Part shown: in pieces, positions 1 through 5,401 of the stretch
Layout of the letters: the number at the start of each line of letters is the position of its first letter
How positions within the stretch are numbered: the stretch's first letter is position 1
Source: an uncultured Eubacteriales bacterium
GTDB taxonomy: Bacteria > Bacillota > Clostridia > Christensenellales > Aristaeellaceae
NCBI GenBank assembly: GCA_944353735.1
Contig: CALVPU010000002.1
Span: 1 to 5,785, forward strand
Direction: 5' to 3'
Length of the DNA stretch: 5,785 bases
The notes under the pieces: model-generated
Told to the model about the DNA's origin: nothing
The model's database searches: none
What the model saw: only the letters and a program-made list of their open reading frames with translations
Program-made: the position numbers and the translations under genes

Positions 1-28
1 CTTTCCCTACACGGCGCTCTTCCGATCT
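1..28 (+). other. Illumina adapter remnant at contig edge
   Basis: These bases match the 3' part of the standard Illumina TruSeq/universal read-1 adapter, ending in the diagnostic GCTCTTCCGATCT, at 27 of 28 positions. The only difference is G instead of A at position 14. This is technical sequence that survived read trimming and was assembled onto the contig end. Genomic sequence can only be trusted from position 29. The match is from memory of the adapter sequence, but it is long and specific enough that chance is not a realistic explanation. Confidence 0.96.
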
Positions 29-394
29 CACAGCAATTCCTTCGCCGCGTCCACTCTCCGTTCCGGAAGCCCGCCCCGCGTCGGGGACGTTCGCCGCACC
101 GGCAGAAAGGTTCGCCGCGCGGGTGAAAACATCCGCCGCTTTGGGTTCGACGGTTCCCGTTCCGGCGCGCGGAACTCGCAGGTCATCTGCCGGCGGGGCG
201 GAAATCTGGCGCCCATCCGTCCCGAAGGCGTTTTCCTCAGGGACGAGACGCTTCTCCACCATCCACAGCGCGTTGCTCTCGAACAGCCAGCCATTGCGCG
301 CACGGCGGAGCGAAGCGCCCTGAGGCAGGTTCGCGCGCAGCGATTCGCGCAGCCGGCGCGGCAGGCTGCAGAGGTCGCCCGAAGCGGCGCTCAT
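29..394 (-). CDS. Unrecognised protein, N-terminal 122 residues (truncated by adapter)
   Basis: An open frame starts at ATG 394-392 and has no stop before the adapter junction, so the 3' end is missing. The start is well supported: GGAGGAG lies on the minus strand (complement of 401-407), six bases before the ATG. The protein begins MSAASGDLCSLPRRLRESL. Residues 8-50 look like a folded segment with a basic amphipathic helix followed by RARNGWLFESNALWMVEKRL. From about residue 55 the composition turns Ala/Gly/Pro/Asp-rich and looks like a linker or disordered region. There is no signal peptide and no membrane segment in the visible part. I do not recognise the family. It lies downstream of nnr on the same strand but is separated by about 800 bases of repeat array, so co-transcription is uncertain. 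Frame choice rests on the ribosome binding site and on the absence of stops through to the edge; competing frames over the same bases lack a comparable start. Confidence 0.62.
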
Positions 395-444
395 CGCCGT
401 CTCCTCCACGCGCCCGCCCCCTTTCATCGCCCATCCGCCAGAAA

Positions 445-1152
445 AAGCGCCGCTTCCCCGCGCAGCTCGCCTCGCGCACCGTGCAATACCACTTCCCCAC
501 GCTGGTCGCTTTTGCACGCGCCGCTTCCACCGCCGGAAACCGATCTTCCCTTTCCAGAGAACCGCGCACCGCGCGATGCCGCTTCCCCGGGCAATTCGCC
601 GCGCGCCGCGCGATGCCGCTTCCCCGCGCAGCTCGCTTCGCACACCGCGATACCGCCTCCCGCGCAATTTACCTCGTGCACCGCGCAATACCAACTTCCC
701 CGCGCCGACCGCTTCGCACACGCCGCTTCCACCGCCGGAAACCGATCTCTCTTTCCAGAGAACTGCGCGCCGCGCGATGCCGCTTCCCCGCGCAGCTCGC
801 TTCGCGCACCACGCAATACCACTTCCCCGCGCTGGTCGCTTTCGCACACGCCGCTTCCACCGCTGGAAACCGATCTCCCCTTTCCAGAGAATCGCGCACC
901 GCACGAGGCCGCCTCCCGTGCAATTCACCTCGCGCACCGCGATACCGCCTCCCGCGCAGTTCGCCTAGCGCACCGCGCAATACCACTTCCCCGCGCTGGT
1001 CGCTTTCGCACACGCCGCTTCTGCCGCCGGAAAATGCGCTCCCCTTTCCAGCGAATCGCGCGCCCGCGCCGCCGCTTCCCCGCGCAACTCACCTGCGCCG
1101 CGCGATGCCGCTTCCTGCACACATCGCCTCGTGCACCGCGCCGCGATGTCCG
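445..1152. repeat. Composite degenerate repeat array, ~37-bp unit with ~90-bp expanded units
   Basis: This gene-free stretch is filled by variants of one GC-rich unit whose core on the plus strand is GATGCCGCTTCCCCGCGCAG. Using the base before the T of the gAT/aAT step as an anchor, copies fall at about 447, 486, 576, 613, 650, 688, 777, 816, 906, 942, 980, 1069, 1105 and 1146. Steps are either 36-41 bp (short units) or 89-90 bp (long units, after 486, 688, 816 and 980). Each long unit carries the same extra ~52 bp, which includes GCTGGTCGCTTTCGCACACG and CTTTCCAGAGAA. Most steps are not multiples of three, so the array is not maintained as a protein repeat on either strand, although high GC leaves long open frames through it. 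There are no unique spacers. It lies between nnr and the truncated gene and may be transcribed with nnr, since I see no terminator after the nnr stop. Confidence 0.85.
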
Positions 1153-1188
1153 TTCGCCCGGCTTCCGCGGTTTCACGCCTTCGCGGGT

Positions 1189-2787
1189 TCACGTGCGAAA
1201 CGCTTCGGGGAGGAAGTCCGGGATGTCGCCGGCGTTCATCGCCCGGTCGCCATAGCGCGCCTGCGCACGTTCGCCGGCGCGCCCGTGCACTTCGCTGGCC
1301 AGTGCGGCGGTCAGCGCCAGCGGTCGCTCGGAACGTTCCGCCAGCAGCGCGCCCATGATTCCCGTGAGGACGTCGCCGCTGCCGCCGCGCGCCATGCCGC
1401 AACAGCCCGACGCGCTGACGTAGGTCTCGCGCGCGCCGTCCGTCCCCGCCGCGCCGCACGCCACGCACGCCGCGCCCTTGAGCAGCGCCGTCGCGCCGAG
1501 ACCGCTCAGCGCATGGGCGGCGGCGATGGGGTCGGCGACCAGCGCGTCGGGATCGCGCGCCGTTTCGGCGGGCGCGTCTTCGCGCTGCGCTTCCGGGGAA
1601 GCGGCGCCATGCGAGACCGCCGGCGGGGTGCGCGCCGCGGCGCAGAGCAGGCGGCGCGCCTCTCCGGGGTGTGGGGTGAGAATGTGATGCGGGCGCAGCA
1701 GTTCAAGGAGGCCGGCGTGTTCGCTGAGCAGGTTGAGGGCGTCGGCGTCGACGACGGCGGGCACGCCGGACGCGAGCGCCATGCGCACGATTTCCGGCGC
1801 GGCGCGGCGCGACAGTCCGCAGCCGATCGCGATGGCGTCCTTGCCGTGCAGCGCGTCGGCGAGCGCCGGCAGCGCGCCGGTGGAGATGGCGCCGTCGCGC
1901 TCGTCGAGCGGCGCGCACATCGCCTGAGGCGCGAGCGCCTGCAGCAGGGGAACGATTGACTTCGGGCACGCCACGGTCACCAGTCCTGCGCCCGAGCGCA
2001 GCGCCGCCCGCGCGCACATGATCGCCGCGCCCGCCATGCCGGACGATCCGGCGACGATCAGCAGGTGTCCGCACTGGCCCTTGTGGAGATTGCGCCGCCG
2101 CGGCGGCAACAGGCGGGGCACGTCGCCGGCGTCGAGCAGCCACGCGTCGAACGTGTCCACCGGAAACGCGGGAAAGCCCACGTCGGCGGTCTCTACCGCG
2201 CCGGACGCCTCGATTCCGTCGGCGAGCGCCATGCCGGTCTTGAGATACTGAAACGACACGGTGCGGTCGGCGCGGACGCACGGCTCAAACGCCGTGCCGG
2301 TGCGCCCGTCGAGTCCGGAGGGGATGTCCGCGGCGTAGACGCGCGCGCCACGCGCGCGGTCGGCGTTGATGCGGCGGATGAGTTCGGCTTCCGCGCCGTC
2401 GGGTGCGCGCGACAGGCCCGTGCCGAACAGCGCGTCGACCCACGCGTCGGGCTGCACGATCTTGTCCGCGCGCGCCGCCACGGGGATGCCGCAGCCGCGC
2501 GCGCGCTCGAGGTTGATCGCGGCGTCGGCGTTCCGCGGCGGCGACGGCTGGACGATCGCGCAGCGGTACCTGCCGCACAGCAGCCGGGCGCACGCCGTGC
2601 CGTCGCCGCCGTTGCCGCCCGCGCCGCAGGCAAACGCCACCCTTGCGCCCGCGGGCAATTCCCGTTCGATCGCGCGCGCGAGCGCCTGCGCGGCGCGCTC
2701 CATGGCGTCGATCGATCGCGTGCCGCTCTTGCGGAACCATTCCTGTTCGGCAGCGCGCATCGCGCCCGGAGAGATGAGTGCCCGCAC
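1189..2787 (-). CDS. nnr: Bifunctional NAD(P)H-hydrate epimerase / ADP-dependent NAD(P)HX dehydratase
   Basis: This cytosolic enzyme repairs hydrated nicotinamide cofactors: the N-terminal YjeF_N domain interconverts R- and S-NAD(P)HX, and the C-terminal ribokinase-like domain dehydrates S-NAD(P)HX back to NAD(P)H using ADP. From the GTG start it is 532 residues; the E. coli protein is about 515. Visible motifs, in order, are GAGGNGGDG (about 55-63), DALFGTG (118-124), DIPSGLDG (154-161), HKGQCGHLLIVAGSSG (from about 235), VVDADALN (345-352), TPHPGEA (371-377) and GGSGDVLTG (468-476) with the catalytic Asp near 472. Both domains are therefore complete. An Ala/Pro/Glu-rich stretch of roughly 30-40 residues between TPHPGEA and LLKGA appears longer than in the usual family. 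The GTG at 2787-2785 is chosen because GGGGGTG lies five bases upstream and because the promoter's -10 box overlaps the start of the longer frame. The family assignment is firm. Confidence 0.96.
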   Translation of the reverse strand: MRALISPGAMRAAEQEWFRKSGTRSIDAMERAAQALARAIERELPAGARVAFACGAGGNGGDGTACARLLCGRYRCAIVQPSPPRNADAAINLERARGCGIPVAARADKIVQPDAWVDALFGTGLSRAPDGAEAELIRRINADRARGARVYAADIPSGLDGRTGTAFEPCVRADRTVSFQYLKTGMALADGIEASGAVETADVGFPAFPVDTFDAWLLDAGDVPRLLPPRRRNLHKGQCGHLLIVAGSSGMAGAAIMCARAALRSGAGLVTVACPKSIVPLLQALAPQAMCAPLDERDGAISTGALPALADALHGKDAIAIGCGLSRRAAPEIVRMALASGVPAVVDADALNLLSEHAGLLELLRPHHILTPHPGEARRLLCAAARTPPAVSHGAASPEAQREDAPAETARDPDALVADPIAAAHALSGLGATALLKGAACVACGAAGTDGARETYVSASGCCGMARGGSGDVLTGIMGALLAERSERPLALTAALASEVHGRAGERAQARYGDRAMNAGDIPDFLPEAFRT

Positions 2788-2820
2788 CAAAACACCCCCG
2801 CCCAAATATTCATCGCTTCG

Positions 2821-2849
2821 ATTATAGCACATCCGAAAACGCGCGTCAA
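2821..2849 (-). promoter_or_regulatory. Sigma-A promoter of nnr
   Basis: On the minus strand TTGACG (complement of 2844-2849) and TATAAT (complement of 2821-2826) are separated by exactly 17 bases. The -10 is a perfect consensus and the -35 has one mismatch. Transcription should begin near 2814, giving a leader of about 27 bases that contains the GGGGGTG ribosome binding site and leads to GTG at 2787. The ATG at 2832-2830 lies upstream of the -10 and cannot be in this transcript. The -35 is immediately beside the end of the 170-bp repeat cluster. Confidence 0.88.
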
Positions 2850-2863
2850 TTCAGCGGTGGTCG

Positions 2864-3350
2864 GGGGGAACGCTCAGGGGGCGCTGCCCCCTGAGGACCC
2901 CCGCCAAAGGGTCTGAGACCCTTTGGAATCCCGCTGCGGGGGAGAGATGATACAGGCTTGAAATGTGGCAACTGTCGTGGGCGGCGGAGGGCCGCCCGCG
3001 ACGCGGAGGCTGCGGGGAAGCGGAAGGTTTCTTGGGGGTACGCTTGGGGCGCTGCCCCTTGAGAACCCCCGCCAAAGGGTCTGTGAGACCCTTTGGAATC
3101 CCGCTGCGGGGGAGAGATAATACAGGCTTGAAATGTGGCAGCTGTCGTGGGCGGTGGAGGGCCGCCCGCGACGCGGAGGCTGCGGGGAGGCGGGAGGTTT
3201 CTTGGGGGTACGCTCAGGGGGCGCTGCCCCCTGAGGACCCCCGCCAAAGGGTCTGAGAACTTTGGACTCCCACTGCGGGGGAGAAGATATGGTGTGGATT
3301 GGGGAGGTGACAGCTGTTGCAAGGGTTCAGAGGGAAGCCTGAACGCCGAC
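2864..3350. repeat. 170-bp hairpin-rich tandem repeat, two full copies and one diverged copy
   Basis: Copies begin with the GCTCAGG/GCTTGGG motif at 2871, 3041 and 3211, exactly 170 bp apart. Copies 1 and 2 are nearly identical throughout; copy 3 matches closely to about 3285 and then diverges strongly. Each unit holds several inverted repeats. The first is CTCAGGGGGC-GCT-GCCCCCTGAG (2873-2895, and identically 3213-3235), degraded on its left arm in copy 2. The second is CCAAAGGGTC/GACCCTTTGG, with loop TGA at 2904-2926 and TGTGA at 3072-3096. A third is a GGGCGGC/GCCGCCC stem around 2980-2997, with wobble changes in copy 2. Open frames through the region read as Pro/Arg/Gly-rich peptides without family character and are not called as genes. 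Similar GC-rich hairpin repeats are common between genes of gut Clostridia, from general recollection. None has a T-tract, so they are not simple terminators. Confidence 0.88.
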
Positions 3351-3555
3351 CGCGCAACGGAGTCAGAAAACGCCATCCCGCGCCCGTCGTCTCGGAAACG
3401 GCTCTTTTAACAAATTCCTCCATGTCCCAAAAGGTACGGGAGGGTTGCTATTTTCAAGGGATCTGAACCAGAATCTTCTGGCTTCGAGCGAAAAAAGGCA
3501 GGCTGGAACGCGGATATGCCCACATTCCGGCCCGCTTGGCTTGGGGTTCAATCAA
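3351..3555. repeat. Probable dispersed clostridial intergenic repeat, no gene seen
   Basis: This stretch has no convincing gene. Short minus-strand frames here read as peptides such as EARRFWFRSLENSNPPV and VKRAVSETTGAGWRF. I recall peptides like these as recurrent spurious annotations in many Clostridia, which suggests a dispersed DNA repeat rather than a protein. That is memory, not a search result. A small inverted repeat CCAGA-ATCT-TCTGG is visible around 3470-3483. Base composition falls towards A+T from here to about 3930, unlike the GC-rich genes on either side. Confidence 0.4.
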
Positions 3556-3618
3556 TTAATAGAACGTCCATACGCCAAGAGACCAGCCCAGAAGAGCACC
3601 GCCAATAGCCCAAATCAT
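3556..3618 (-). CDS. Candidate 20-residue hydrophobic membrane peptide
   Basis: A very short frame starts at ATG 3618-3616, ends with TAA at 3558-3556, and encodes MIWAIGGALLGWSLGVWTFY. It has no charged residue and nearly all of it could form a single membrane helix, rich in Gly, Leu and Trp. AGGCGGT (complement of 3625-3631) is a near-consensus ribosome binding site exactly six bases before the ATG. A perfect -35 TTGACA lies upstream at a distance that fits a leader of about 20 bases. The gene diverges from the Xre regulator, and the two share a perfect palindrome in the 82-base gap. It could be a real regulated small membrane protein, a type I toxin-like peptide, or the remnant of a longer gene; no homolog comes to mind. 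The call rests on ribosome binding site, promoter and composition only. Confidence 0.45.
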   Translation of the reverse strand: MIWAIGGALLGWSLGVWTFY

Positions 3619-3644
3619 ACTGACACCGCCTATTCTCGAAATCT

Positions 3645-3673
3645 TAAATACAACATATGTTGTATTATGTCAA
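3645..3673 (-). promoter_or_regulatory. Candidate promoter of the small hydrophobic peptide
   Basis: A perfect TTGACA (complement of 3668-3673) is followed after 17 bases by TATTTA (complement of 3645-3650). The -10 is only a 3/6 match, so this is a weak or regulated promoter. It predicts a start near 3638 and a leader of about 20 bases carrying the AGGCGGT site. The 20-bp palindrome fills the spacer and runs into the -10, the classic position for repression. Confidence 0.45.
3647..3666. promoter_or_regulatory. Perfect 20-bp palindrome, probable operator for the Xre-type regulator
   Basis: AATACAACATATGTTGTATT reads the same on both strands with no mismatch. It sits in the divergent gap between the hydrophobic peptide and the HTH gene, 34 bases before the HTH start codon. 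Xre/Cro-type regulators bind as dimers to palindromes of about this size and commonly control their own promoter. It overlaps the minus-strand promoter. On the plus strand it overlaps or directly abuts the weak candidate -10 boxes TTAAAT (3644-3649, with CTGACA at 3620-3625) and TATTAT (3663-3668). That it is an operator is inference from position and symmetry. Confidence 0.7.
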
Positions 3674-3700
3674 TAGTAAGTTTTCGAGGAAAGAAATTCG

Positions 3701-3931
3701 ATGTATTATCCGAAACTCCGTGATCTTCGCGAGGACGCTGATCTGACGCAGGATCAGCTGGTGAAGATTTTGGGCATGCATAAGACAACCTACACGAATT
3801 ATGCGCAGGGAAAACGGGAAATTCCGTTTGCGCTGGCAATCCGTCTGGCTCAATTCTATGATGTTTCTCTGGATTATCTGGCGGGATTGACAGACGTTCC
3901 CGTACCGCTGCCCAAAAAATGCAAAAGGTAA
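3701..3931 (+). CDS. Xre-family HTH transcriptional regulator
   Basis: This is a small cytosolic DNA-binding protein of 76 residues, consisting almost entirely of one HTH_3 (Cro/C1) domain. The helix-turn-helix spans about residues 14-37 (LTQDQLVKILGMHKTTYTNYAQGKREIP), followed by the typical FALAIRLAQFYDVSLDYLAGLTD scaffold helices. The tail PVPLPKKCKR is short and basic, and there is no sensor domain, so it resembles a simple repressor. The start at ATG 3701 is supported by GAGGAAAG at 3686-3693, seven bases upstream. Its base composition is roughly half G+C, clearly lower than nnr and the dehydrogenase genes, which suggests a separate origin. It probably represses itself and the divergent hydrophobic peptide through the palindrome at 3647-3666. 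The family call is firm; the targets are inferred. Confidence 0.93.
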   Translation: MYYPKLRDLREDADLTQDQLVKILGMHKTTYTNYAQGKREIPFALAIRLAQFYDVSLDYLAGLTDVPVPLPKKCKR

Positions 3932-3941
3932 AAAGAGTAAA

Positions 3942-3991
3942 CGGAAGGGGAGCCGGCCCGTCTCTGGGCAGTTCCCCTTCCGCTTGGTTTT
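3942..3991. terminator. Bidirectional hairpin terminator between convergent genes
   Basis: CGGAAGGGGA (3942-3951) pairs perfectly with TCCCCTTCCG (3973-3982), and an inner GCCC/GGGC stem is possible within the loop. On the plus strand the stem is followed by CTTGGTTTT, ending the HTH transcript. On the minus strand it is followed by TTTACTCTTTTT, a better T-tract, ending the aldehyde dehydrogenase transcript 22 bases or so after its stop. One hairpin thus serves two convergent genes. Confidence 0.78.
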
Positions 3992-4012
3992 CGTGAGCAC
4001 ATGATTTCCACT

Positions 4013-5401
4013 TCAGCGCAGAAACATCCGGATTAAGCGGTCGTGGAATTTGGTATAGGGCTGATAGCGCATGGGCAGGTCGAGCCACGTCTTTTTGTCC
4101 ACGATGCTCTTGCGGTGGGTGAAGGTCTCGAATCCGGCGCGCCCGTGGTAGCCGCCCATGCCGCTCTCGCCGACGCCGCCGAAGGGCATGTTGGCGGTGG
4201 CGAGGTGGATGACGGTATCGTTGATGCAGCCGCCGCCGAAGCGCGCGCGGGACATCACCCGGCGCTGGGCGGCGCGGTCGGCGCTGAAGAAGTACAGCGC
4301 CAGCGGGTGGGGACGCCGGTCGATCTGCTCGAGCGCCTCGTCGAGCGTGCGGTAGGTCAGCACGGGCAGGACGGGGCCGAAGATCTCCTCCGCCATGGCG
4401 GCGTCGTCAAACGACGCCGGGTCGAGGATGGTCGGGGCGATGCGCAGCGACGCGGCGTCGCGCTCGCCGCCGAAGGCGACGTGACCGCGCTCGATCAGCC
4501 CGCTCAGGCGGTCGAAGTGCTTCCGATTGACGATGCGCCCGTAGTCGGGGTTCTCCAGCGGGCGCTCGCCGTACTGGGCGGCGACGGCGCGCTTGAGCGC
4601 CTCGACCAGCGGCGCGCGCACGGCCTCGTCGCAGTAGACGTAGTCGGGTGCGACGCAGGTCTGACCGCAGTTGAGGAACTTGCCGAAGGCGATGCGCCGC
4701 GCGGCGAGCTCGAGATCGGCGGTGCGGTCGACGATGCAGGGACTCTTGCCGCCCAGCTCCAGCGTCACCGGCGTCAGGTTGCGCGCCGCCTTTTCCATCA
4801 CCAGCCTGCCGACGCCGACGCCGCCGGTAAAGAAGATGTAGTCGAACGCGCAGTCCAGCAGCATGGCGTTCTCGGCGCGACCGCCGGTGACGGTGAACGC
4901 CCATTCGGGCGGCAGCGCGCGGGCGATGAGCTTCTCCAGCGCCTGCGAGGTGCGCGGCGCATAGGCGCTGGGCTTGAGCACCACGGTGTTTCCGGCGGCG
5001 ATGGCGTCGGTCAGCGGCTCGAGCGCCAGCATCAGCGGATAGTTCCACGGGCTCATCACCAGCGCCACGCCGTAGGGGCTCGCCAGCTGATAGCTGGCGG
5101 CGCAGAACTGCGCCAGCGGCGTGCGCGCGCGGATGGGGCGGGCGTAGCGCCGGACGTGGCGCAGCATGTGGTTCAGTTCGGACAGCGCCATGCCGGTCTC
5201 GCACATGTAGCTCTCCGTGGGGCTCTTGCCCAGGTCGGCGCGCAGGGCGTCGTTGATCTCGCCCTCCATGGCGCGAAGCGCGTCGCGCAGCGCCCGCAGC
5301 GCTTCCAGCCGCGCCGCCACCGGCAGCGTCCGCCCAGCGGCGAAAAACGCCCGCTGGGCCGCGATCCTTTGCAGCAGTTGTTCTCGTTCCATCGCATTCA
5401 T
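4013..5401 (-). CDS. NAD(P)-dependent aldehyde dehydrogenase, ALDH3-like
   Basis: This enzyme oxidises an aldehyde to the carboxylic acid with NAD(P)+. It has 462 residues, near the ~450-residue length of class 3 aldehyde dehydrogenases. All key residues are present: Asn120 in SPWNYP for the oxyanion hole, Lys143 in VLKPSAYAP for cofactor binding, FFTGG at 190-194, the general base Glu215 in LELGGKSP, the catalytic Cys249 in NCGQTCVAPDYV, and EEIFGPVLPV near 338-347. The C-terminal NMPFGGVGESGMGGYHG is typical of the ALDH3/coniferyl-aldehyde dehydrogenase group. The start ATG overlaps the upstream alcohol dehydrogenase stop as ATGA, indicating translational coupling; Met4 is an alternative start with GGAATGA upstream. 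The substrate cannot be read from sequence, but the partner suggests the aldehyde made from an alcohol. There is no signal peptide. The final residues are basic (KFHDRLIRMFLR), and membrane anchoring is not evident. Confidence 0.95.
   Translation of the reverse strand: MNAMEREQLLQRIAAQRAFFAAGRTLPVAARLEALRALRDALRAMEGEINDALRADLGKSPTESYMCETGMALSELNHMLRHVRRYARPIRARTPLAQFCAASYQLASPYGVALVMSPWNYPLMLALEPLTDAIAAGNTVVLKPSAYAPRTSQALEKLIARALPPEWAFTVTGGRAENAMLLDCAFDYIFFTGGVGVGRLVMEKAARNLTPVTLELGGKSPCIVDRTADLELAARRIAFGKFLNCGQTCVAPDYVYCDEAVRAPLVEALKRAVAAQYGERPLENPDYGRIVNRKHFDRLSGLIERGHVAFGGERDAASLRIAPTILDPASFDDAAMAEEIFGPVLPVLTYRTLDEALEQIDRRPHPLALYFFSADRAAQRRVMSRARFGGGCINDTVIHLATANMPFGGVGESGMGGYHGRAGFETFTHRKSIVDKKTWLDLPMRYQPYTKFHDRLIRMFLR

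Noticed and set aside
424..849. Minus-strand 141-codon frame (repeats of GELRGEAASRG type)
   Set aside because: It is produced by the DNA repeats. The unit steps shift frame, so the same peptide is not kept along the array, and there is no convincing ribosome binding site.
445..1152. CRISPR array
   Set aside because: The unit length (~37 bp) is suggestive, but the units are contiguous and degenerate, with no unique spacers between conserved repeats and no cas gene nearby.
481..1959. 492-codon plus-strand open frame
   Set aside because: It starts within the repeat array and then runs antisense to the 3' half of nnr. Its product is low-complexity Arg/Ala/Pro-rich without motifs. Stop codons are rare in all frames at this GC content.
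2873..2926. Rho-independent terminators in the 170-bp repeats
   Set aside because: The stems are strong, but neither strand has a T-tract directly after them, and the structures recur within each repeat unit independent of gene ends.
2846..3376. Minus-strand 176-codon Pro/Arg-rich frame
   Set aside because: It runs entirely through the 170-bp hairpin repeats. 170 is not a multiple of three, so successive copies are read in different frames, and no domain is present.
3363..3551. Minus-strand 62-codon hypothetical protein
   Set aside because: The peptide resembles recurrent spurious annotations in Clostridia, there is no good ribosome binding site, and a dispersed DNA repeat explains it better.
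3630..4088. Minus-strand 152-codon frame
   Set aside because: It crosses the aldehyde dehydrogenase end, the terminator, the Xre gene in antisense and the operator. It is a chance frame.
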